From NCBI GenBank assembly GCA_025464585.1, contig JAODGL010000116.1, positions 1-5,873 of the forward strand: DNA of 5,873 nucleotides, in the 5' to 3' direction. The translations under genes and the position numbers were made by a program. A model generated the notes under the pieces. It was not told the origin of the DNA, did not search any database, and worked only from the letters and a program-made list of their open reading frames with translations. Positions 1 through 5,261 of this stretch are shown here, piece after piece; position 1 is the first letter of the stretch, and every line of letters begins with the position of its first letter. This DNA is from Methanosarcinales archaeon (GTDB lineage Archaea > Halobacteriota > Syntropharchaeia > Alkanophagales > Methanospirareceae).

Positions 1-251
1 ACACACGGTTTGACGAAGCAAGAGGGGAGACCAACCGAAGGTTTGACGAGGCAAAAGAAACGACTACCAGAAGGTTTGACGAGACATATAAGAGAATAGA
101 CGGATTAAACAATAGGATAGACGACACGAACAATCGGATAGATGACCTGAGGAGCGATATGGATAGACGGTTTGCGATGCTGACATGGATGACCGCAGCA
201 TGGGTCACGATTCTGATTGTGCTTATCTCCGTCTTCAAGTTCTTAATTTAG
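1..251 (+). CDS. C-terminal part of a coiled-coil, tail-anchored membrane protein (partial, 5' end outside window)
   Basis: The open frame begins at base 3, runs into the left edge and ends at TAG 249-251, giving 82 visible residues. Residues 2-34 hold three units starting RFDE spaced exactly 11 residues apart (R2, R13, R24). Residues 31-52 switch to a 7-residue rhythm (RID at 31, 38 and 45). Both are coiled-coil periodicities, so this part should be a long charged helix. Residues 59-82 are hydrophobic (TWMTAAWVTILIVLISVF), a single membrane helix ending almost at the C-terminus, as in tail-anchored or XhlA-like proteins. The function is unknown. A role in tethering or oligomerisation at the membrane is inferred from shape only. 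The missing N-terminus prevents family assignment. Confidence 0.75.
   Translation, partial: TRFDEARGETNRRFDEAKETTTRRFDETYKRIDGLNNRIDDTNNRIDDLRSDMDRRFAMLTWMTAAWVTILIVLISVFKFLI
6..86 (+). repeat. 33-bp in-frame coding repeats (hendecad coiled coil)
   Basis: Units begin at 6, 39 and 72, each with the core ggtttgacga followed by a variable half. The 33-bp period equals 11 codons (RFDEAxxxTxR). The third unit keeps only the first half before the protein changes to heptads. More units probably lie to the left of the window. Confidence 0.75.
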
Positions 252-385
252 AGAGGTATAAACATCTATATTCCTCTTTGATAAATTCTTTCGCCTCGGC
301 GTTAAGTTTAACATTGTTGATTCTTATCATCTGTGTCAATATTTATTTTACAGATTGTTGTTAATATTCTTAGCACATTATAAAC

Positions 386-393
386 TTTTTTTT
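386..393 (+). terminator. Oligo-T tract (possible archaeal terminator)
   Basis: Eight consecutive T residues lie in the 182-bp gap between the tail-anchored protein and the first wHTH gene. Archaeal RNA polymerase commonly stops at oligo-T without a hairpin. The tract is 135 bp past the upstream stop codon, so it could equally be promoter-flanking AT-rich DNA. Confidence 0.3.
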
Positions 394-400
394 ATCATAT

Positions 401-415
401 CGAAAAATATATAAT
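401..415 (+). promoter_or_regulatory. BRE/TATA-like promoter of the first wHTH gene, likely leaderless
   Basis: The sequence cgaaaaatatataat contains a purine-rich BRE-like start and an AT-only TATA box centred near 410. The centre is about 24 bp upstream of ATG 434, which places the expected transcription start at or next to the start codon. There is no good Shine-Dalgarno before 434. Together these point to a leaderless mRNA. Confidence 0.5.
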
Positions 416-433
416 ATGTGGTAACATACTGAT

Positions 434-775
434 ATGAAAACGATGGAAATTATAGAGAAGATATTCGGGAATAAAACACATACCAGGGTAATACTCCTGT
501 TCTACAACAACGGTGGCTACTTCAATAATATCACCGGGCTTGCGAAGGTGCTGGGTAAGAGCCACGTTACCGTCAGAAAAGTCGTTTCTGACCTCATAGA
601 AGCGGGGATATTAACTGAATTGACGATAGGGAAGTCGAGGTTGATAAAGAAAAATGAGCACAGCCCTTATACCGAAGCGCTTTTCGCGTTCATTCATTCT
701 ATGCGCGATATAGAAGCGAACAAAAGCATAGGTGAGATAATAGAAGCGAGGCGTGAACTAATTCCTAATATCTAA
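434..775 (+). CDS. Winged helix-turn-helix transcriptional regulator, copy A
   Basis: This 113-residue protein should bind DNA as a small winged-helix regulator. Residues 30-58 (NNITGLAKVLGKSHVTVRKV and the following helix) have the pattern of an HTH with recognition helix SHVTVRKVVSDL. TELTIGKSRLIKKN (61-74) would be the wing. A C-terminal helix (about 79-105) is a likely dimer element. No ligand-binding or metal-binding domain is present. The start at 434 fits the TATA spacing, although the paralogue aligns from M4 (ATG 443), so a start there is possible. The closest relative in view is the next gene, about 65% identical over 103 aligned residues by hand count. Targets are unknown; its own promoter and the downstream ATPase gene are natural candidates. 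The MarR-like or ArsR-like subfamily cannot be fixed by eye. Confidence 0.8.
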   Translation: MKTMEIIEKIFGNKTHTRVILLFYNNGGYFNNITGLAKVLGKSHVTVRKVVSDLIEAGILTELTIGKSRLIKKNEHSPYTEALFAFIHSMRDIEANKSIGEIIEARRELIPNI

Positions 776-803
776 AAAACTCTGCTTTTTTTAAATAATT
801 TAT
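776..803 (+). other. 28-bp spacer between wHTH genes with T7 tract and no ribosome-binding site
   Basis: The spacer holds seven T residues (786-792) followed by an AT-rich stretch leading directly into ATG 804. There is no purine-rich Shine-Dalgarno. The T-tract could end some copy-A transcripts. The AT-rich stretch is too close to the ATG for a standard TATA position, so copy B is either co-transcribed or read from a weak internal promoter. Confidence 0.4.
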
Positions 804-1157
804 ATGGAAATATTGAAGAAGATATTTGGAAATAGCACGCATCTTGAGATAATACTCATGTTCTACAACAACCCTGGATACTTCACTAACATCACTAAAC
901 TCGCACACGCACTGGATAAGAGCCACGTTACCGCTCGTAAAGCTGTTTCTGACCTCGTAGCCGCAGGCATACTGACCGAGATGGACATCGGAAAATCCCA
1001 CGTGATAAAGATAAATGAGCACAGCCCCTATACTGAGACGCTATTCAATTTCATCAATACGGTGCGAAGTGTGAAAGAGAAGCGAAGCATAGAGGAGATA
1101 ATAGCGAAAAGGGCAGGGTCGGCGGCGAAAGCGAAAATGGTAAACGAATGTGATTGA
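804..1157 (+). CDS. Winged helix-turn-helix transcriptional regulator, copy B (tandem paralogue)
   Basis: This 117-residue winged-helix protein is colinear with copy A. The HTH (SHVTARKAVSDLVAAGIL) and wing (MDIGKSHVIKINEHSPYTE) are almost unchanged. Blocks KSHVT, AGILTE and NEHSPYTE are identical between copies, and short DNA stretches such as taagagccacgttaccg are shared, so the pair arose by tandem duplication. Differences cluster in the flanks of the recognition helix (VRKVV against ARKAV), in the wing (R/H) and in the C-terminal tail, which here ends in an Ala/Lys-rich stretch. This suggests divergence in DNA target or partner. The gene ends TGA, followed two codons later in the same frame by TAA. 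Hetero-dimerisation with copy A is a reasonable inference. Confidence 0.8.
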   Translation: MEILKKIFGNSTHLEIILMFYNNPGYFTNITKLAHALDKSHVTARKAVSDLVAAGILTEMDIGKSHVIKINEHSPYTETLFNFINTVRSVKEKRSIEEIIAKRAGSAAKAKMVNECD

Positions 1158-1170
1158 CTATAATAAAGAA

Positions 1171-1176
1171 TTTTTT
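1171..1176 (+). terminator. Oligo-T tract after the wHTH pair
   Basis: Six T residues lie 13 bp beyond the stop codon of copy B, ahead of a new TATA-like box. The position suits an archaeal oligo-T terminator separating the wHTH pair from the ATPase gene, but the tract is short. Confidence 0.35.
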
Positions 1177-1189
1177 AACTATCCCAAAC

Positions 1190-1198
1190 ATTTATATG
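1190..1198 (+). promoter_or_regulatory. TATA-like box, distal promoter candidate for the ATPase gene
   Basis: The sequence atttatatg is centred near 1194. The usual archaeal TATA-to-start distance puts transcription initiation near 1220, exactly where the palindrome at 1221 begins. A transcript from here would have a leader of about 96 nt opening with that hairpin and would include the ribosome-binding site at 1302-1306. Confidence 0.4.
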
Positions 1199-1220
1199 TA
1201 AAGCGAAGTGAGTAAATTAT

Positions 1221-1259
1221 AGACACGCAGATTAACGCAGATAGATTAAATCTGTGTCT
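1221..1259. repeat. Imperfect palindrome with internal direct repeat
   Basis: The arm agacacgcagatt (1221-1233) is matched by aatctgtgtct (1249-1259), whose reverse complement is agacacagatt, so the arms pair with a two-base bulge. Inside, gcagatt and gcagata (1228-1234 and 1238-1244) form a short direct repeat. A fragment of the same motif (atctgtgtcaat) occurs at 329-340, upstream of the first wHTH gene. It could be an operator, an RNA hairpin or a small dispersed intergenic repeat. Confidence 0.55.
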
Positions 1260-1279
1260 TAAATAGAAGGAAGTCATAG

Positions 1280-1287
1280 TTTATATA
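1280..1287 (+). promoter_or_regulatory. TATA-like box, proximal promoter candidate for the ATPase gene
   Basis: The sequence tttatata sits 29-36 bp before ATG 1316. Initiation at the normal distance would fall near 1310 and give a nearly leaderless mRNA lacking the Shine-Dalgarno at 1302-1306. It therefore competes conceptually with the distal box at 1190. Confidence 0.35.
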
Positions 1288-1301
1288 CAACAAGAAGCAT
1301 A

Positions 1302-1306
1302 GAGGT
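1302..1306 (+). promoter_or_regulatory. Ribosome-binding site of the ATPase gene
   Basis: The sequence gaggt lies nine bases before ATG 1316, a normal Shine-Dalgarno spacing. It supports this start and implies a transcript that begins upstream of it. Confidence 0.55.
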
Positions 1307-1315
1307 AAATCAATA

Positions 1316-2710
1316 ATGCACGAAGTAGAAAGCGCATTCAACTCAACGGAGGGCTATACCCTTTTGCTTAAGGGAGCACCGGGGACTGGAAAGACCACCT
1401 TTGCTATTACTCTCCTCGAGCAAATGTGTACCGGGGATAGTAAAGGCGCCTATATCTCTACTCGTATCGACCCTACCGCACTGTATAAACAGTTCCCTGG
1501 TTTGAAAGAGCGGATACCCGTAAAAAACGTTATTGATGCCACGCAGTCGGAATTTTCTGAAGCCAGGTCGCAGGTGCTCTATGAAGACCTGACAAGCTTC
1601 TTGAGAAGTGTTTATAGCGTTGTTGCAGAAGAGGAAGTTACCATTTTAATCCTGGATAGCTGGGATGCGGTCTCTTTTCAGATAGGTAAAGAAAATCAAG
1701 GTATTGAAAAGCTTGAAACCTCTATGCTGGACACTGCGCGAAAAACAAAAACGCATTTGGTTTTAATCACAGAATACACCGGTGAGAAAAGACTGGATTA
1801 CCTCGTTGATGCGATTTTAAGGTTAGAAAAGGAGCAGATAGACGATAGAATCGTGCGAAAGGTGTTTATAGATAAGATGAGAGGTTTTCAAGTTCCCCGG
1901 AATAACTATCCCTTCTCCTTAGAAGGAGGAAAGTTCACACATTTTGTGACTACTGCATCGGGATTGGGCAGTGGCAGGCACAGGGTAATCAGGAGAGAAA
2001 AAGAACTTCCTCATGGGAATTATTCTACGGGGATAGAAGATATGGATAAGATAATTGGTGGCTATCCGCGTGGGGGCTTTGTCCTGTTAGAACTCCTGGA
2101 TGATAGTATAAGTCAGAGTTACAGATCGGTTTTATACCACACGATCTCCGATTTCCTGCTGAATGACCGTGGGGTTCTGTACATGCCGGAGGATGGTTTT
2201 TATTCTTCTTCTTCGGTGAAGAAGCTTCTTCTGGATTACGTCAGCGAAGAAGTGCTGGATAAAAACTTGCGCATGCCTACTGTTTCGGAGACCGAGAGTG
2301 AAGACCCGTGTTTATTTCTCGTCGGTGCCGGCGTTGAGTCGGTAAAAGAATGTTTAGATATGCATTTTGACATTTATAAGGGACTGAAGAAGCCGGTATT
2401 GCATGTTCTTGGCTTAACCGGGCTGAATATTTACGACGAGGCTGAGATAAGGAAAATGCTTTTGGAGGTTGTATCGTGGGTGAGAACCACAGAGGATGTT
2501 TTAATAGGCGTTTTGAAACCTTCTGCGAAGTTAAAGACCGAGATACGTGAGCTCGCTGATATCCATCTCCGCTTTATCCCCCTCAACGGCACGCTTAATT
2601 TTTATGGTGTTAAACCTCATACGGTCATCTATAATATCTCGCCCTTGCCTTCTCGCATGGACGCAGCGGAGGAAGAGTATCACCAGCTTAAGCTCACTCC
2701 TTTTGTCTAA
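1316..2710 (+). CDS. GvpD/KaiC-like RecA-superfamily ATPase with a degenerate second domain
   Basis: This 464-residue soluble P-loop protein belongs to the KaiC/GvpD/RAD55 group. Domain 1 (about 1-210) has Walker A GAPGTGKTT (20-28), Walker B ILILDSWD (110-117) and a KaiC-like end DKMRGF...PFSLEGGKF (187-207). The segment YISTRIDPTALYKQFPGL (46-63) replaces the adjacent catalytic glutamates seen after Walker A in KaiC. That STR-D-LY-QFP pattern is what I recall of GvpD, so GvpD-like is preferred over KaiC. An Arg-rich linker (GRHRVIRREK, 220-229) leads to domain 2, which opens like a KaiC repeat (STGIEDMDKIIGGYPRGG, 237-254) but has LLDDSISQSYRS where a P-loop should be, so it probably cannot bind ATP normally. 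GvpD regulates gas-vesicle transcription through GvpE in haloarchaea. No gas-vesicle gene is visible here, so a general nucleotide-dependent regulator, perhaps partnering the upstream wHTH proteins, is inferred. Confidence 0.8.
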   Translation: MHEVESAFNSTEGYTLLLKGAPGTGKTTFAITLLEQMCTGDSKGAYISTRIDPTALYKQFPGLKERIPVKNVIDATQSEFSEARSQVLYEDLTSFLRSVYSVVAEEEVTILILDSWDAVSFQIGKENQGIEKLETSMLDTARKTKTHLVLITEYTGEKRLDYLVDAILRLEKEQIDDRIVRKVFIDKMRGFQVPRNNYPFSLEGGKFTHFVTTASGLGSGRHRVIRREKELPHGNYSTGIEDMDKIIGGYPRGGFVLLELLDDSISQSYRSVLYHTISDFLLNDRGVLYMPEDGFYSSSSVKKLLLDYVSEEVLDKNLRMPTVSETESEDPCLFLVGAGVESVKECLDMHFDIYKGLKKPVLHVLGLTGLNIYDEAEIRKMLLEVVSWVRTTEDVLIGVLKPSAKLKTEIRELADIHLRFIPLNGTLNFYGVKPHTVIYNISPLPSRMDAAEEEYHQLKLTPFV

Positions 2711-2714
2711 TAAT

Positions 2715-2747
2715 GCAATAGCCAAATGTTTGGCTATTCTCCATTGC
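2715..2747. terminator. Perfect hairpin between convergent genes (bidirectional terminator candidate)
   Basis: The ten-base arms aatagccaaa (2717-2726) and tttggctatt (2729-2738) are perfect inverted repeats around a two-base centre. Outer gcaat (2715-2719) and attgc (2743-2747) can also pair. The element fills the 37-bp gap between the ATPase stop at 2710 and the receiver-gene stop at 2748, so it can fold in both transcripts. It lacks a strong T-run, so mRNA 3'-end protection is an alternative. Confidence 0.55.
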
Positions 2748-3155
2748 CTATTCCCTACTGACTAACTCTTGTATCGCACGTGCCAGTTCACTGCACTGAC
2801 TTGCGGGATTACCGGTTTTCGGAATGTACCTGTCTGCGCCTTTTTTCAATGCTTCTTTTGCTACTTCTGGACTTCCTTTACCTGTGAAGAGGATGAAAGG
2901 CGTATGCGAATATTTTCCACTATTCCTCACCGCCTCCAAAAATTCGATGCCATTCATCCCCGGCATCTTGTAATCCGAGATAACGACATCGAAATGCTCG
3001 CTATTTAGTTTTTCCAGCGCTTCTTCCACGGAAAGTACACTCACTATTTCAAAAATGCCTTTTGTTTCCCTCTCCAGGAACACCCTCGTTATCTCCAAAT
3101 CCGCAGGTTCGTCATCCACGTGCAAAATCTGTATCGGGGTATCCGTTTTTATCAC
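2748..3155 (-). CDS. Stand-alone response regulator receiver protein
   Basis: This 135-residue single-domain CheY-like protein should be phosphorylated by a histidine kinase. The acidic pair D14-D15 (LHVDDEP), phospho-acceptor D61 (VISDYKMPGMNG), T91 (ILFTGKG) and K113 (YIPKTG) are all present at normal spacing, so it looks functional. There is no output domain, so it must act on another protein. No kinase is in the window. Translation starts at GTG 3155 because an in-frame TAG lies immediately upstream. No clear Shine-Dalgarno is seen, and a TATA-like stretch lies about 26 bp away, suggesting a leaderless message. It lies downstream of the glutamate synthase gene on the same strand, 74 bp away, and converges with the ATPase gene. 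A functional link to that ATPase is plausible, since KaiC-type proteins often work with receivers, but unproven. Confidence 0.88.
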   Translation of the reverse strand: MIKTDTPIQILHVDDEPADLEITRVFLERETKGIFEIVSVLSVEEALEKLNSEHFDVVISDYKMPGMNGIEFLEAVRNSGKYSHTPFILFTGKGSPEVAKEALKKGADRYIPKTGNPASQCSELARAIQELVSRE

Positions 3156-3174
3156 CTATTATTTACATTAGTTT

Positions 3175-3211
3175 CATATGTTAAAAACATATGTTTGTTG
3201 CATATATGTTT
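3175..3211. promoter_or_regulatory. Three CATATG-type motifs upstream of the receiver gene (operator/promoter region)
   Basis: The motif catatgtt occurs at 3175-3182, catatgttt at 3188-3196 and catatatgttt at 3201-3211, about 13 bp apart. The middle copy lies in the perfect 12-bp palindrome aaacatatgttt (3185-3196). The region is also where a TATA box for the minus-strand receiver gene is expected. On the minus strand the middle palindrome is followed by a T-run, so it could also serve as terminator of the glutamate synthase gene. Confidence 0.45.
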
Positions 3212-3229
3212 CTAACTAAATCAGCACCG

Positions 3230-4837
3230 CTACGACAACAATATCTCCTCAAACAAATCCGCCTCCAGTTCATGCAACATTGGTATCCCCGTGACTTCTG
3301 ATGCGAGCTTGCTCATTGCTGCAATATCGCCCCGGTCTATCAAATCCAGTTTGAACTTGCGAGTGCCTGCGAGCAACTGCTTTAAGCCAAGCCCTAACCT
3401 CTCGCTGAGATACGTGTAAACGCCAACCGCAGACCAGGGAATCTCCTTGCCTACTTTAGCACCATATTCCGTTTTTAACTCCTCACCCGCGATAAAGAAC
3501 TTCTCTGGATTGTTACCATATTTTTTCGCAAAATCCCTTGGTAATCTGCCCTTTTCTGCGAGTTCACAGTAATACAGAGCTTTCATCGCTGCTGTTAATG
3601 GCGACCTCGCCATTGTGATTGACTTCACGAATGGACCCTTGCCGCGGTTGCCATCGAAATTGCTAAGCGCTATCGCCTTGAACATCTGCGTCTCGTTGAC
3701 GAACCCCCCAGCCATGCTTATATCCGGCACGTATTTTCCCTCTCGCTCCAATATCCTTGCGCACTTCAATACCTGCGCTTCTAAATACACGGTGGGCGTA
3801 CTCATCTCGTTCATCATCGGCACCGGGCTCATTCCCGTGCCGCCGCCAGCGCCGTCAAACGTTATATAATCCACTTTGGCTTCCGATGCCACTTTCATCG
3901 TCCACACTACATCTACCGGGCGATAAGCACCGGTTTTTATCGTTACATACTTTGCACCTATATCTCGCAGCCATTCGACATCCTCTACAAAACCGCGCTC
4001 CTCCGGGAATCCGACGTGGCTGTGCCGCTCGAACGTCTTGAACAAGCCATCATTGAACGCTTCTTGAACCGCATGCTCTTCTGGGTCTGGCTGCACGATA
4101 TATCCCCTCTGTTTCAGTTCCAATGCCCTTTCCAGCGAAGATACACGTATTTCACCACCTATTGCCTTTGCGCCCTGCCCCCATTTCCGCTCTATTATGT
4201 TCACTTCCAACTCGGACACCACATACTCATCTACACCTCATCTCTGGTCTTCAACGTTTGTTTGCACCGCGACATCACCGTATTTGCCGTCCCAGTATTC
4301 CTTGAAAAGTTTTACCCTTCGTTCCATCTCCGGCGATTTCGTCACTTTCCCGTTCGTGAATACCGATTCATTATCAACGCCGCAAACGTTCTCGCCGATA
4401 ATAATTATTATTCCAGATAGTGCGGCGCCGATTGCAAGCGCATCCCAATTGTTCTTTCCTACATCCGTAGACCCGAAGGCGCCAGTTGCCAGCGGCGTTT
4501 TTACAGGTATTTCCCCCATCTTCGATTCTATGTTCACGTTGTGGAACAGAGCGACATCAGGATTAGGTTCTATCCCTTCTGCACCCTGCAACCGCGAGAG
4601 GATATTAAAATCAGACCAATCGAGTCCATAATCCTTGTTCGACGCGGCAGTACTCCATCCAAACTGCTCCGGCTCCGGATACAATACCTCTCGACCCCTG
4701 AACGCACTCTTTCCTATTTCGCATAGCACTGTACACTCATTCACGCATATCGGACACATTCCACTCAGCGTATTCACGTCTCTCCATCTCACGGACGTTC
4801 CCGTGGTAGACCTCGCATTTGCATATATATCCGTCAT
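3230..4837 (-). pseudogene. Archaeal-type glutamate synthase-like FMN protein interrupted by one in-frame TGA
   Basis: The frame encodes 535 codons from ATG 4837 to TAG 3230, broken only by TGA at codon 200 (4238-4240); both halves are in the same frame and look intact. The N-terminal part has a cysteine motif C28-x2-C31-x3-C35-x3-C39 able to bind an Fe-S cluster, then AFRGREVLYPEPEQFGW. After the stop come WGQGAKAIGGE (219-229), DGAGGGTG (328-335) and AGGF (376-379), the FMN/phosphate-binding TIM-barrel signatures of the GOGAT central domain. The 3Fe-4S cysteines of classical GltB are absent from the C-terminal half, as I recall for this archaeal branch; no amidotransferase domain is present. 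Relatives read through the break as roughly VED-R-L-G-V, so TGA likely replaces a leucine or another sense codon. It follows the small Cys-rich gene as an apparent operon. Options are pseudogene, sequence error, or a split gene restarting at GTG 4222. The exact substrate is uncertain. Confidence 0.8.
4234..4239 (-). promoter_or_regulatory. Shine-Dalgarno-like GAGGTG overlapping the internal TGA
   Basis: On the minus strand gaggtg overlaps the TGA and lies 11 bases before the in-frame GTG-GTG pair at 4222-4217. This could support restarting of translation for the second half. The bases also encode the expected Gly-Val of the family, so chance is a serious alternative. Confidence 0.3.
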
Positions 4838-4843
4838 TTCAAT

Positions 4844-4849
4844 CACCTC
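4844..4849 (-). promoter_or_regulatory. Ribosome-binding site deciding the glutamate synthase start
   Basis: On the minus strand gaggtg lies six bases before ATG 4837 and directly after the TAA of the small gene. An in-frame GTG at 4846 is part of this site and is therefore unlikely to be the start. The abutting stop and ribosome-binding site suggest translational coupling with the small gene. Confidence 0.65.
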
Positions 4850-4981
4850 TTATAGCTTGCAATTGAAACAGAATCCTTTTGAGACTGTTCCACCGCAGCC
4901 CTTATCCCATACTATCTCTTCCTCCCTATACTTCTCAAAGTCCGGTATGAACGCCGCGCACGCGCCACAATAGCGCAGCAT
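4850..4981 (-). CDS. Small cysteine-rich protein upstream of glutamate synthase, 5' end probably frameshifted
   Basis: The frame from ATG 4981 to TAA 4850 gives 43 residues: YCGAC (4-8) and a C-terminal FCFNCK (37-42), with a further Cys at 29, so two C-x2-C pairs suited to a zinc or Fe-S site. It is too short for the usual ORF threshold, but codon use, cysteine spacing and perfect abutment with the next gene's ribosome-binding site support it. Upstream codons in the same frame still look coding (GKKLPG) but lack a start. A good Shine-Dalgarno (aggtggg, 5018-5012) precedes ATG 5001 by ten bases in another frame, and adding one A to the AAA run after ATGG would join it as MEKKLPG. The original product was probably 50 residues. 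The function is unknown; a rubredoxin-like or assembly partner of the synthase is conjecture. Confidence 0.55.
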   Translation of the reverse strand: MLRYCGACAAFIPDFEKYREEEIVWDKGCGGTVSKGFCFNCKL

Positions 4982-5011
4982 ACCGGGAAGTTTCTTTCCA
5001 TCTTCTCTTCA

Positions 5012-5044
5012 CCCACCTATGTTAAGTAAATTATGGTATATAAA
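5012..5044 (-). promoter_or_regulatory. TATA-like box and Shine-Dalgarno of the Cys-rich/glutamate synthase operon
   Basis: On the minus strand tttatata (5044-5037) is a TATA-like box about 36 bp before ATG 5001, and aggtggg (5018-5012) is a strong ribosome-binding site ten bases before that ATG. The expected transcription start near 5014 would fall inside the ribosome-binding site, so the true start may be slightly upstream. Confidence 0.45.
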
Positions 5045-5057
5045 GTCTAACTATTTT

Positions 5058-5143
5058 GGCTCTTTGGTAATTTGCGTGGAACATATCTCCCTGCTAAATC
5101 ACGCAAATATCTTGTTATTAAAGCCCTCCACGAAACCGCTCGT
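5058..5143 (-). mobile_element. ISL3-type insertion sequence remnant: transposase C-terminal piece plus terminal inverted repeat
   Basis: On the minus strand, residues TSGFVEGFNNKI (5143-5108) match the well-known SGFVEGxNNKIK block near the C-terminus of ISL3/IS204/IS1001-type DDE transposases. The reading frame then ends at TGA 5101-5099, with the usual tail missing. The plus-strand sequence ggctctttggtaatttgcg (5058-5076) looks like an ISL3-family terminal inverted repeat, which begin GG-TCTTT. No partner repeat was found in the window, so only one end survives. Its position 14 bp upstream of the operon's TATA box means the insertion landed at that promoter. Confidence 0.55.
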
Positions 5144-5149
5144 TTGCCG

Positions 5150-5260
5150 GCAACTCACTTTCTGCCGTGGATCTACGCCAACTATTCTGTTTATCTCGCC
5201 CGCTAAGTTTATCTCCCGGCATACAGCGGCAACTATGCCGAGATGGTCCAAGTGCTTCAA
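5150..5260 (-). pseudogene. N-terminal fragment of an IS1634-type transposase (DUF4277 region)
   Basis: In the minus-strand frame from 5260, the protein reads LKHLDHLGIVAAVCREINLA and continues with GEINRIVGVDPRQKVSC to about 5150. This is the conserved start of IS1634-family transposases (LDHLGIVAG-CDEI...D--VS-GQAV). The following GQAV-AMVLNGLGF block is missing and the frame passes straight into the ISL3 piece. No start codon with a ribosome-binding site is seen, and the DDE catalytic part is absent. The fragment is therefore a relic, fused between a DUF499 relic on one side and an ISL3 relic on the other. Confidence 0.65.
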
Positions 5261-5261
5261 C

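Noticed and set aside
765..1022. 85-codon minus-strand ORF
   Set aside because: It is the antisense of the second wHTH gene, whose paralogy with copy A proves the plus strand is coding.
1221..1259. CRISPR repeat or tRNA-like element
   Set aside because: There is a single palindrome with no spaced copies, and it cannot fold into a cloverleaf.
2531..3008. Minus-strand ORF at 2531-2725 and plus-strand ORFs at 2547-2765 and 2769-3008
   Set aside because: They lie antisense or out of frame to the ATPase and receiver genes and show no domain-like pattern.
4222..4222. Selenocysteine at the synthase TGA
   Set aside because: The family position is not a conserved cysteine, and nothing suggests a redox residue there.
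3615..4973. Several plus-strand ORFs of 60-144 codons
   Set aside because: All are shadows of the glutamate synthase and Cys-rich genes on the opposite strand; their Ser/Pro/Thr/Phe-rich composition is typical of antisense reading.
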